64,000 nt of DNA, taken from the NCBI GenBank assembly GCA_018136815.1, contig CM030934.1, forward strand, positions 4,971,587 through 5,035,586, in the 5' to 3' direction. Of the stretch, positions 41,900 through 51,392 are shown piece after piece; positions within the stretch are counted from its first letter, which is position 1; each line of letters starts with the position of its first letter. Origin of the DNA: Isochrysis galbana. Its lineage: Eukaryota; Haptophyta; Isochrysidales; Isochrysidaceae. The notes beneath the pieces were generated by a model. That model was not told the DNA's origin and searched no databases. It saw only the letters and a program-made list of their open reading frames with translations. The position numbers were made by a program, and so were the translations under genes.

Positions 41900-41914
41900 G
41901 TGCTAGTTTGAATA

Positions 41915-43032
41915 CTTTCTCGTCGGTTTTGTCCGCTAGCTTCGACCAGAAGGGTTTGAGAGCCTCTGTTGCGCCTAGAGCCTAGCTAGAGGCCTAGAGG
42001 AGGCTCTCCAGAGGGACGCCCAGGATCCAGGATAGTCAGATATTCGTACGTCGTCATTTATCCAGTTAAACTTTCGCATGTCCCACGGGGGCTTACGGAG
42101 TCTTTGAGACCCCATCCGCAGTCCTTGAAATTTGTTAGTCTTCGTCTTTCCCCCCGCGTCGCTTTCTCGTGTAGTTCTACCCGTCAAGATTCAAGATTAC
42201 CCGAAAGGAGAAAGGAGAAAGGAGGAAGCTTGGAATCAATCATCTAGACCTGACAAACAGGCTAGAAGTTAGAAGGAACGAAACAATAACCGGAATTCTA
42301 GGTCACTAGGGACGAACCCTACCAACCTAGACCTAGATGTGCCTGCGTTTCTCCGTGTGGCCGCACGGCGAAGGACCTAGAGATAAGAGCCTGGAAATCG
42401 CATCATCTATCGTCATCTCCTAGGATGAATGCGACACCCCCGACTAAGATCGAGACGTGGCTCAAATTAATTCTGTCCCATATTCGATGGAATGCGACTT
42501 TCTCCGCTTCTACGCTTCCCGCTTCCCTCGCTGATTGTGGGACGTTGTTTAGTTCCGCTTCGAGCGTGATTTTCGTGATGTCAGAGTCAGAGACCGTGAT
42601 TTTGTCTCATGTCTCATGCGAGCAGTTTGCCTTTGTGTATTATGGCGTATTCGTCGGCTAGGGCTAGGGGGAACTCCATATATTCCGGGCCCTTGCTTTC
42701 CCATTTGGGGCCTTACCCTAAGCCGCTACCCGCTACCCGCTTGAGTAAGGCCTTACCAGATGGCGTAAGGCGTAAGGCGTAAGGACAAGGACGTATCTTG
42801 CATCTTGCAAGGAAGGCCTTCCCCGGCTCTGGCCATAATACTGGTCCGAGTCCCCGCCGTGGTAACCACATACACGCTTGTTGACTGAGATAAGGCGTCA
42901 TGGGGGATATGGCCTTATTTTTAAGGGCCTTATAAGGTAACTAGTGCATGCCTTCCTTGCTGTTGCCGTTCACTCGCGCACCGGAAATTAGCCTATTCTA
43001 TTGCGACTTTCCGCGAAACTTCTCCGCCCGAC
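41915..43032. other. Intergenic with AAGGCCTTA/CGTAAGG words
   Basis: 42700-42935 is rich in short repeated words (GGCCTTACC, GCGTAAGGCGTAAGG, AAGGCCTTATAAGG). 41970-42420 is CTAG-rich. No gene seen; a frame at 42425-42661 lacks features. Confidence 0.4.
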
Positions 43033-43974
43033 ATGCGCTGGTGGGTGCTGCTGTCTGTGCTCCACCATCACCACGCAGCGGCGGACGTAGCCCCGTGGGA
43101 GCCGGCAGTGCGGGAGAGCGAGCACCACGAGCATCCGTCCGTCCGTGTGCTCCACCGTGAGTACTACAACATCTTCCGCTACGGCAACCGCAACGCCGCA
43201 AGCCACCTGTGGGCGTCGTTCCTGTTGGAGCGCGCGCCGCAGATGAGCTTGGAAAGGCTGCTGCACTTCTTCACGGGGTTCTGTGCGGTATCAGGATCGC
43301 CTGTGCAGCCGGGTGATTATACCCGTTACCTCATGACGCTACCACTCGTCTCGGGGGGCACGGCGACGGGGTTCATGTACTATTGCTGCTGGCCATGTGT
43401 GTGCGACACCCATGACTATATTCGTGTCGATACACACACCGTTACCACCTCCGACGGGGAGTCGCATACGCTCTATTTCGCGGTGATTGGTGATCCTTGC
43501 CGCAATTCGTCGCGTGTCGGCGATGGGATCCCTCTACTCCCAGAGGCACCCGAGGTCAGATGCGCCGATGGCAAGCTGGCTGGTGCAACATATTCCGATA
43601 GAGGCAATGTCATCATCCAAGCATTCCCCCTGCTTGGATCAGCAGATCATGCAATTCGCCCTGAGAGCTCCTACCGCGGACTTTCAGAAGCCGCGCTCGG
43701 GAGTGTCACACCCACGCCCGGCCGCATTTCTGTAGACGCATCAAGTGGCGTGCGGTATCAGAATGAGCATGAGTTTGGGCCACTTTGCGTGCAGCGGGCA
43801 GCAGCTGGCTTCAACTCAGGGATGGGCGAGATTTTCAGGAAGGTTGCCGGAATGATGCCGGTGGACCAATGCGCCGCAGCACTAGGACATGCTCTACCGA
43901 GCAATACGGTCGGGCGTGCTACTGCAGAAAAGGATGTAGATCCTGCATGTTCACGTGAAGGCGAAAAATTATGA
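43033..43974 (+). CDS. Secreted or luminal Cys-rich protein with CCWPCVCD motif
   Basis: 313 residues from the ATG at 43033 (MRWWVLLSVLHHHHAAADVA), the N-terminus being a short signal peptide. The conserved-looking core runs from ~45 to ~160: REYYNIFRYGNRNAASHLWA, YTRYLMTLPLVSGGTATGFM, then YYCCWPCVCDTHDYIRVDTH and FAVIGDPCRN. The CCWPC-V-C cluster after a hydrophobic Gly-rich run looks like a redox or metal site. A conserved Cys also ends the next strand (GDPC). The rest is less distinctive. No intron seen. I recognise no named family; a folding, redox or metal-binding role in the secretory pathway or plastid is an inference from the leader and the Cys motif. Confidence 0.65.
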   Translation: MRWWVLLSVLHHHHAAADVAPWEPAVRESEHHEHPSVRVLHREYYNIFRYGNRNAASHLWASFLLERAPQMSLERLLHFFTGFCAVSGSPVQPGDYTRYLMTLPLVSGGTATGFMYYCCWPCVCDTHDYIRVDTHTVTTSDGESHTLYFAVIGDPCRNSSRVGDGIPLLPEAPEVRCADGKLAGATYSDRGNVIIQAFPLLGSADHAIRPESSYRGLSEAALGSVTPTPGRISVDASSGVRYQNEHEFGPLCVQRAAAGFNSGMGEIFRKVAGMMPVDQCAAALGHALPSNTVGRATAEKDVDPACSREGEKL

Positions 43975-44360
43975 TTGGTACATATGCTTACCACATATCG
44001 TGTGCGAGCGGCGCTTGGGGCATTTTGAGGCCATGAGACGTCTACGCCATCATTGGTGCTGCTCCTTGTCAGTTGATCGACGCGACGTACGCGTGGCTCT
44101 GGATTGAAAGGACTTGTTTTGGGCCTGCTTGTTGCTTGGCTCGCCACACTAGTATTAATTAGGGCTCTATGTGCGCACCATGGACGTCGGTAACAATAGG
44201 GGCGTGCGCCATCCACGAAGAGATAGCCGGAAGTATATGGGAGCACGCAAGATATATCTTTAAGTGTTAAGTGGATGAGAATTTGGCTTTCACATCAGTA
44301 TTTGATTTTGATTTTGTGTTGTGCGCATTTGCATTTACATTCATCAGCCTAATCTTATGA
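43975..44360. other. Intergenic, 3' flank
   Basis: No gene or repeat recognised between the CCWPC protein and element H. Confidence 0.4.
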
Positions 44361-45357
44361 TTGGTCGCCATGGACCATGGAGGGGGGCCTCACGCCCCCC
44401 CCCCCCCCCACTCTCTCGGCTCCCCTCATGGAGGGCGAGAACCATCCACCCCCCTGCACCGCCTCTTGGCGATGCAGGGGGGACTCACGGTCTCACCCAG
44501 ACTGCCCAAACTCTCCCAGAGGCCAGAGGGCTAGGCACAGATCGCACGCCCTGGCCCACTCTGGCTGGACGCTGGCCAGCTTCTAGCTTGTCGCTTGTCG
44601 CTCTGACAAACCCCTCCTCCGTGGTGACGTCGGAGGTGGTGACGTCGGAGGTGGTGACGAGGGATGAGATTTTGGGCTCTGCGGTCTGGCGTGAGCAGAC
44701 CTGGCGTCCGCGCTTTCCTGCGGGCGGCTTGTGCTTCGCCTTGCGCTTTCGCTCGATACGGGCCAAAAGCGGTCGGCCGTCCTCCTCTCCCTCTCCATCC
44801 TCCTCCTCAGGTACCTCCTCCTCCTCTAGGTCTTGCGCTCGAGCTGCAGCGCTTGCAGCAGCGCTGCGCGCGGTGAAGAACTCCTGCCACTGTCGGTGCG
44901 CCGAGATCGTGGCCGAGGCGGTGGCTGTGGCTGTGGAGGCGGATACTGTCGCCCTTACTTGGGCGCCAGCCCCATGCTCGCTATCGCTGTCCTCCACCGT
45001 GGCTTGGGCTCGTGAGCTAGGCATGGCCGCTCTCGCGCTCCAGTCTAGAGTCTAGCCACGGGCCCACTTCGCGCCAGCAACCAGCAATTCCCGCCCCCCG
45101 CCCCCGCCCCCCGCCCCCCCATCCGGTATTACCCCCCCTTGGTATTGTGTCCTGGTCTCTTAGACGGCCCAAATTTCGCGAAATTTCGAACGAAATACGT
45201 CCTCGAAAAATGAGCCCAAATTTCGAAAAAATTTTCCGAAATCCTGGCCTGTCCCTAGTCCACGGCCGCGTGTGCGTGTGCGGTGAGACTATTTAAAGGT
45301 TTAATCGTTTAATCTATAGTAGCATAGCAGACATCTTCAGGCTTCAGGATTTTTTTT
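44361..45357 (+). mobile_element. Element H: family member with GC double hairpin and T tail
   Basis: Starts with TGGTC/GACCA around GCCATG, then ATGG and the second hairpin GGGGGGC-CTCAC-GCCCCCC. It ends near 45357 with CATCTTCAGGCTTCAGGA and eight T residues, related to the TCTTCAGATG-T tail of element I and of LINE copy 2. No target-site duplication was found, so the limits are approximate. It encloses a minus-strand ORF (44485-45024). Confidence 0.5.
44485..45024 (-). CDS. Unassigned acidic/basic ORF within element H
   Basis: 179 residues starting MPSSRAQATVEDSDSEHGAG, then an Ala-rich helix (HRQWQEFFTARSAAASAAAR). An acidic run (DLEEEEVPEEEDGEGEEDGR) and a basic run (RIERKRKAKHKPPAGKRGRQ) follow, typical of nuclear low-complexity proteins. 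VTTSDVTTSDVTTEE reflects a 15-base tandem repeat at 44620-44660. No family recognised. It may be a captured first exon of a host gene or a chance open frame. Confidence 0.3.
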   Translation of the reverse strand: MPSSRAQATVEDSDSEHGAGAQVRATVSASTATATASATISAHRQWQEFFTARSAAASAAARAQDLEEEEVPEEEDGEGEEDGRPLLARIERKRKAKHKPPAGKRGRQVCSRQTAEPKISSLVTTSDVTTSDVTTEEGFVRATSDKLEAGQRPARVGQGVRSVPSPLASGRVWAVWVRP

Positions 45358-45542
45358 CAACAGGGCATTCTGCCCCTGGCATGCCATCATGCCATTAGGC
45401 ATGTCAGGAGGGTGGGTGGTTCCTCCCCACCAGCAGGGGAGGGGTGGATCGAGAGAGCGGGGGGCACCATGAGTGAACCAAATGAGTTAGTTGAGCGAAT
45501 ATTTTTAGAAAGGAGGTGTCTCGGAAGGGACGGAGGGCTGGG
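45358..45542. other. Short spacer upstream of the acetyltransferase
   Basis: Contains GGCAGAATGCCC-like and GGCATG palindromic words (45362-45405). No gene. Confidence 0.3.
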
Positions 45543-46421
45543 ATGCGCGCGCTGCTGGTGGCGGCGATGTGGGCGGTGGCCGCCGTCCGCTCGGCGAAGA
45601 GCAGCGCGCGGGCGTGTCGGCTGTGCGTGGGCGGGATGGGGGGGGTGCGCTGCGTCCTTTCCGACGACGAGCTTACCGAGGGCCTGAGGCGCAGAGAAGA
45701 GAGCCGGCAGGCGCGTTTGCGCCAGGCGGAGGCGGCGCTTCAGGTTGTCGCGATCGCAGACCAGCGTGCAGAGGAGATGTACAACGAGACTTACTACATG
45801 CGCGAGCGATATGAGGCAATCCAACGCCTCGGCCGCCCGCGACCGCCTATGAGGCTTACGCGAGCCTCGGCGCGCACGCACGTTTCCGCTGGCATTGTGC
45901 AGGTCATCAACTGGGCGTACCGCGGCAAGCACCCTCACGGCGATCCCAAGGCGTGGACCGGAGAGCGCCACCTGCTCTCCGGAATCCGGACCACTGAGGC
46001 AGCCATGGACGAGCTCCTCGCCCGTTGCGACCGTCTCGGAGCCCAGCAGGAGTCGTTGCTCGTCGCGATGCGCGACGATCCGCAGTCCGGTCAGGAGGTT
46101 GTGGTAGGCACCATCCATGTGCGGCGTGCATCGGATAATGATGCTGAGCTGGGCATGTTCGCTGTGGATCCCGACTTGCAAGGGGAGGGCATTGGTAACA
46201 AGTTGCTCTTAGCAGCAGTGGAGCTGGCTAGACGAGAAGTTGGGGCCACACGCGCGATCATGTGGTGCATCTCAGTGCGCAACGACCTTATCGGATGGTA
46301 CAAGAGCAAGGGATTCAGGGTGGTTGATGGAGAGACAATGATGTTTCCTGTTGATGCTGGGGTTGGAGAGCCGCTCTCGTCGGAGCCGCTCCAGTTCGTC
46401 AAGTTGGAGAAGCTGCTGTAA
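45543..46421 (+). CDS. GNAT-family N-acetyltransferase with N-terminal targeting leader
   Basis: 292 residues from the ATG at 45543 (MRALLVAAMWAVAAVRSAKS), chosen because it gives a clean signal-peptide-like start; an in-frame ATG at 45516 adds nine residues. Residues ~50-110 are a charged coiled coil (RREESRQARLRQAEAALQVV). The GNAT core lies at ~185-280: VVVGTIHVRRASDNDAELGM, then FAVDPDLQGEGIGNKLLLAA, whose Q-G-E-G-I-G is the acetyl-CoA pyrophosphate loop. It continues MWCISVRNDLIGWYKSKGFR, the usual N-x-x-x-x-x-Y-x-x-x-G-F element. The acceptor substrate is unknown; the leader suggests plastid or secretory location. No intron. Confidence 0.8.
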   Translation: MRALLVAAMWAVAAVRSAKSSARACRLCVGGMGGVRCVLSDDELTEGLRRREESRQARLRQAEAALQVVAIADQRAEEMYNETYYMRERYEAIQRLGRPRPPMRLTRASARTHVSAGIVQVINWAYRGKHPHGDPKAWTGERHLLSGIRTTEAAMDELLARCDRLGAQQESLLVAMRDDPQSGQEVVVGTIHVRRASDNDAELGMFAVDPDLQGEGIGNKLLLAAVELARREVGATRAIMWCISVRNDLIGWYKSKGFRVVDGETMMFPVDAGVGEPLSSEPLQFVKLEKLL

Positions 46422-46768
46422 CACAGCTCAGTCCTCGTCTGGCTGCACCTCGACCGTATTCGGTCGAGCACAAGCGATGACCGTCCGTTGCGTGCACATG
46501 GGGGGCGAGCAGGCCGCATGAAGTTCGGTACATTCCATCGTAGTGTGTGTTGGGGGGGAGTACGGGATGGGCGGCTGTAGGCGCAATCTTACATTTGGTG
46601 GGGCGGCTGGCAGGTGATAGCAGGGCAGCGGGCACTCATCCCACCGGCCCGTGGCTCGTTTTGGATACGAGTGCCAGTGCAAGAACATTCGCAAATGCAT
46701 CGTCCTCAGCGCGGCGCTCAGACACGTCATACGTCAACCGCTCGCATGTATGTGCCATTGCACGTATC
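46422..46768. other. Intergenic, no gene seen
   Basis: 3' flank of the acetyltransferase gene; no recognisable feature. Confidence 0.4.
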
Positions 46769-46955
46769 AAAAAAGCATCTGAAGATTCAGGGCTACACAC
46801 CTACTACTAGTTTAGTAACTATCACGGTCCCGACGAAAAAACTGACGGGTAGCCTTACGGCTTACGGGGGGCATTAGGGGCAACCCTGCGGCCTTCCGAC
46901 ATTCTCGAAAGAGGCCCTCGCGAACTTTAGGGACCTCGACATACAGCCCTCCTTC
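46769..46955 (-). mobile_element. Orphan 3' end of the LINE family
   Basis: Plus-strand AAAAAAGCATCTGAAGATTC (46769-46788) followed by AGGGCTACACACCTACTACT is the reverse complement of the 3' end of LINE copy 2 and element I (ending CTTCAGATG-T-run). It lies head-to-head with the 5' start of LINE copy 3, so the 3' end of one copy abuts the 5' end of another in opposite orientation. Confidence 0.55.
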
Positions 46956-48327
46956 CTACTGATAGGGTCATGGAGAGCGCGCCGCCTCCCGCCCTCGCTG
47001 CCGCCGCCCTCGCCGCCATGGACGAAGCGTTCATGGACACGCCACTGTCGCCGAAGCGACCACGCCAAGACGACCCGCCCGACCAGGTGGGCACAGGAGC
47101 CAGCGGGCCGCGCCCGCCCACCCCTGAGAACGGAGACACAACAGCCTGCATGCTGGCAGCAGCCAGCATGCAGCACACCCACATCACCCCACACAGCCAC
47201 CCCAGCCACACCACACAAGAGGGACGTTCCAACAGGGAAGGCCTCCGGGCCTGGCCCCTACACAGCCGCGGTACCGCCCTCGTGCCCCGGCACGAGGGGC
47301 TGGCCCGGCACCATCATAGACAAGACCCCCATGGGGGTATGTCGACAAAGGCCAAGAACACTGAACAGCTGTGGGCCCCCAACAAGGGGGACGGAGACAA
47401 CAGAGAAGACGACACCGGAGAGGCACTCTACAGCGACGACGAAGGACGGGCAGAAGGCCGCATCTCGGGCGCCAGGGCGACGAGCACAGCACTGGCCTCA
47501 GAGGCCCACCACAACAAACACCAACACGAAATTGGGCCAACACAAAATACACCCCACTCGAAATCCTTGAGAGGAAGCTGTAGCGCTGAAGGCACACTGA
47601 GCCCGTTGGGCCCTAGAGAAACACGAACAAACAAGAGACTAATCTCATCTTCCCCCACGGTCACACAGGTGGCCCTACTCGACGAAGACCTCGAGCCCGA
47701 GCCCGAGGAAGAGGCCGAATTCCCAGACTCTCACAAGATCGTCATCACCTTCACGGCGTACGAGAAGGGCCACAAGGCTAAAGACGAAGAGACCCTGAGC
47801 GCCATTGTTGCGCATCTCAACAAACTCGAAGGCGTCGACCTGGAACCCGACTTTTTGTCTAAGAGCGCCTCCGGTCCATGGGAGATTATGGTCACGGCGG
47901 ATTGCGCGAATCAATTTCGCGAAATGTACAAAGACGTAGCCGACTTTCGCAAGGCGGGCATCCCGTGCCCAATAGCGGTCAAATATCAAACCCTCGACGA
48001 AAAGCTCAAGGGACTCCCGCGGGCGTCCGACAAAGCGGTGGCCGGTGCCTTCCAAGATGTCTCGGCGCACCTAGTGGTGCGCAACTACAAGTTCGAACTG
48101 AAGAGTATTATTACAATCAGCTCGCTCGCCAAGGCGGTTGAGAACCAAGGCTTCTACTTCCTACAAGGGAACCAAGAACGGACCAAGATCCTCACTAAAG
48201 AAGGGATCCTTGTAACCCAAGGTAAGAAAGAAGTCTACCATCTCTACGTGACTCCCAAGCAAGGCTCGTTCAAATCGTTCGACTTTCCGCGCAAGATCCT
48301 TCTCAGCGTCAACGGAGCCAAAGATTG
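46956..48327 (+). mobile_element. LINE copy 3: 5' portion only
   Basis: Begins CTGATAGGGTCATGG, the right half of the LINE 1 hairpin; the left half is absent. The frame at 46970-48328 (452 residues) starts MESAPPPALAAAALAAMDEA and is clearly homologous to the frame at 5272 (for example SPKRPRQDD, KIVITFTAYEKGHKAKDEE, AVENQGFYFLQGNQERTKIL). Resemblance ends at FPRKILLSVNGA, before the zinc fingers and endonuclease. No reverse transcriptase follows. Confidence 0.75.
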
Positions 48328-48361
48328 AACCGACAAGGCCCAGCAACATCAAATACAAAAA

Positions 48362-48390
48362 AGCTCGGTCCTAGGACACCGGGCCGAGCT
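48362..48390 (+). other. Short GC hairpin after LINE copy 3
   Basis: AGCTCGG (48362-48368) pairs with CCGAGCT (48384-48390), preceded by a run of A. Could be the end of the LINE copy or a chance stem; function unknown. Confidence 0.3.
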
Positions 48391-48491
48391 CACCATGAGG
48401 GCGCTTCTGCGAGCAAGGGGATGCATGGTTACTAGTGCGTGCCCCCCCTCGATGAAAATTCCAGCGGCCTCCTCGTCACGCATCTAGCCAA

Positions 48492-48878
48492 TCAGTCATC
48501 AGATCTGCAGGTACCACTACGACACGTGTATTCACCACAGCACTCCGAGTTACTTTGGCACACCGACCCTGGCTCGCGGCATGGCGTCTCACACACTCCC
48601 TCGTCATTGCTCTCAAGTCCTTCACAGCACTCGTCGCCATAACTGCACCCCCCCCTTTTCTCGACACACGGTGTGACGGTACGGCACTTTTGGTCGGAGC
48701 ACACGAGATCGTGACAACAGTCTCGATCGTTTGCACACTCTCCATCCACATCCTTGCATCTGTCTGGCTGCTTCTTCGTGAGTACCAACGCGACGACGGT
48801 GGCGGCGACCACGGTGGCGACGACCACCGCAAGGGCAATCAAAAGTCGTTTCGACGGCATATTTACCCATATGCCCAT
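48492..48878 (-). CDS. Membrane-anchored protein with three disulfide-rich repeats
   Basis: 128 residues starting MGIWVNMPSKRLLIALAVVV. Residues ~10-32 are a signal-anchor helix. Three Cys-rich repeats of about 25-30 residues follow, each with an adjacent Cys pair: CANDRDCCHDLVCSDQKC, CSYGDECCEGLESNDEGVC, CQSNSECCGEYTCRSGTC. The C-x6-CC-x4-C spacing resembles inhibitor-cystine-knot or dickkopf-like modules. Such small anchored Cys-rich proteins occur on secreted surfaces and in some large or virophage-like viruses. Function unknown. It is divergent from the plus-strand genes of the island across a spacer holding the inverted repeat at 48937-48988. Confidence 0.6.
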   Translation of the reverse strand: MGIWVNMPSKRLLIALAVVVATVVAATVVALVLTKKQPDRCKDVDGECANDRDCCHDLVCSDQKCRTVTPCVEKRGGCSYGDECCEGLESNDEGVCETPCREPGSVCQSNSECCGEYTCRSGTCRSDD

Positions 48879-48936
48879 TTTTTTTTAGTCCAACGTTCGG
48901 TTCGAAACAAACGCGATGCGCTTGCCTCATGGGGGT

Positions 48937-48988
48937 ACCAAATGAAGGCAAACGACCTTGAAAGCAAGGCGGCTTGCCTTCATTTGGT
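48937..48988. repeat. 15-bp perfect inverted repeat in divergent spacer
   Basis: ACCAAATGAAGGCAA (48937-48951) faces TTGCCTTCATTTGGT (48974-48988). The arm plus AACGACCT recurs, slightly changed, in the AT-rich island at 35585-35625 (opposite strand). The position between two divergent genes suggests a promoter or operator-like site of the virus-like element. Confidence 0.6.
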
Positions 48989-50531
48989 CTCCTTTCCCTC
49001 AGGGTTTCTTCCCCTCTCTGACAGCTGACAGCGATCTCGATTTATAAATAAAAGACCATTTTCATATTTGTACTTATGGCCCCAGAAAGAGAACGGCGGC
49101 GGCGGCCGACGGCATCCCGCTCGAGTTGGTGCGTGACACAGAAATATGTACCCCCGACAACTGGGCGTGGCGGTACGAAATTGATCGAGCTCTTAATAAC
49201 AACAAGGAGAACGAGCTGTACGAAAAGTTCATGAATAAGCTTGGTGATGACAAATATGGCAGGTTCATAAGGGCATACAATGTCCCAATCCAGCTGGCGT
49301 TCTCCTCAACTGTACTTCAGGAAGGTTTTCAGAACGCCGTCTGGGGTACCCTTCGGTGGATGTTCGGTCCAAGCATCGAGTGGAAAGTCCCACCTAAAGG
49401 ATTTTCCTGACGTGGGAGGCTAGAAGCATTGGACAAACGCATCACAGAGCTAAAGAGTCCAATTCAGAAATGCCCAGCCAGTACGGAGACATCATTGAAG
49501 AACGCAACAGCGCTCGTCACGCAAACTCCGCCTCCAACACCTCGGAACGTCACATTGACATACAATTTTGGACAACACAAGGAGTCATTCGTATTCCAAT
49601 CTCCGACATCACCCGAGGAGAGTCATGAGCAAACTTACCAGAGCGCGCTACATATTGTAGAACTCAATGATCTGATAGACCTCAGGTCTGAGATAGAAAA
49701 GGAGTCCAAATACATGGATTTATCTATGGTCGTAATATACATCGTGCTGTTGGCGATGGGCTACAAAGTGATAAACAACACGGTATTCAACGACGTCGTC
49801 AACAAGGACCCTGTACTAAGCAAGATGGTCCCGAAACATGAATATAAGAAGGAGGCCACCAAATATCAAATACAACAAATTGTCAATCGTAACATGCACG
49901 GCATCACAACCATACTCAAAAACTTGCTCCGAGCAGAGCGATGTGCACTACTGGGTCAAGACAGGAATGGCGCGATGAGGATGGTAGAGAAGATGAGGAA
50001 GGCTGTGATAGAGCATATACAATCAAGAATCCGCGCCAACACTCCCATGCAGCGTCGACAGATCGAGGCCGGCAGCGAGATGGTCGCAACGCATGACGAG
50101 AATGTAAGGACCGTATTGCAAACGTTTAAGCAGAAGCTCGAGACAAATACACAACAGTTTATAACATCAGTTAGTCAATCACTACCAGGGATCCCAAGTA
50201 TTGAAGAAAAGATCCAACGAGATGTTATTGAGTTCAGATATGCCATTAATGCCATGATCAATACGATAAGACTACCAATGAACGTTATTCCACCCCCGGG
50301 TCGGGGACCGTCCTCAGTACCCACGGGTGAACCTGTCGCACCTAGGGCCCCATCCACAGTGCAAGAACGCCACGTCTTCCCTCCCATGGCGGATCCAGGA
50401 CCGTCCTCAATACACGCACGACGACCCACGGCTAGGGCCCCATCCACAGCGCAAGAACACCACGTTGGCAACGTACCATTGCATTCGGGACGACCCACGG
50501 TCCGACCTGTTTCACCTACGGCCCCCCCCAT

Positions 50532-51392
50532 GAACTACTTTTATAAGTAGGAGGCCAATGGGGGCCTCGCGCCCCCCTCTCTCCATCGCAGACACCCCCT
50601 AGGTGGGCCTGCACAACCAACCTCAGCCCCTGCCTGCTGGCAGGGGCTGAGCTGACACCAATCTGGCCCAGGCCTTCGCCGACCGCGCGCCGCGCGCCGC
50701 ACGCACTCGCCTGCACTGGCCCTCGCTCGTACTGACCCCCCCCTCGACACTGAGCCACAGACCACCGAGGCCGCCAGGAGGGCACCCAGGGCCAGCGAGG
50801 CGAGCGAGGGAGAGGCAGGAGAGGCCAGGGGCACTGCCCCAGCCTCCACTGCCCCCTGAGCTGCCCTGGCTGGCCCTCTGGGGGGCCCCGAGGGGCCCCC
50901 CAGAAGGTGGCCATGGCGCGCGACATGCAGCACACGCCCGTAGGAGAACGAAGAGAACGACGGGAAAAGAACGACAAAAAAAACGACACGATCCAGCTCG
51001 AGAATAGGTAAGAGAACCGCCTGTTTACGGTATATCAACGGGAGGACACCCCGCGCGGCAAGCGAACACCGCGAAAGTGCGGCAGCGGACGAAGAAAGGC
51101 CGAAGGGCGGGGGCCGAGACCCCCCGGGGACAATATAAGATAGTTCAGAAGGCGTTTTACGTTTGTCTGCCACAGGAACACCCAGCAACAGGTCTGCCCC
51201 AGCCCGCCCCTTGCGCTTGGCCCGTCGTAGTGCACGCGGCCCCCCCCCCGATACCAAAGACAAAGGAATGAAGGGGGTAGTGTAAAGGGAGTGAGTGTTC
51301 TGGGGTATAGGCGATGGCGTGAGTCGGCACCATGAGTGCGTGGTCTTTATAGCTAGCGGTAGTAGCCTGAATCTTCAGATGTTTTTTTTTCC
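50532..51392 (+). mobile_element. Element I: non-autonomous retroelement inserted in the virus-like island
   Basis: Flanked by near-identical duplications: CACCTACGGCCCCCCCCAT (50513-50531) and CACCTAGGGCCCCCCCAT (51393-51410), differing by one base and one C. It starts GAACTACTTTTATAAGTAGG (CTACTT-TTAT-AAGTAG, perfect 6-bp stem), then CCAATGG and GGGGGC-CTCGC-GCCCCC. The body aligns with elements A and F. It ends GTAGCCTGAATCTTCAGATG and nine or more T, the same 3' end as LINE copy 2. The minus-strand open frames here are not considered genes. Confidence 0.85.

Noticed and set aside
49126-50550. Assigning the virus-like island to a named virus family
   Set aside because: No capsid, packaging ATPase, integrase or polymerase is visible; composition, divergent compact genes and a shared spacer motif are suggestive only.
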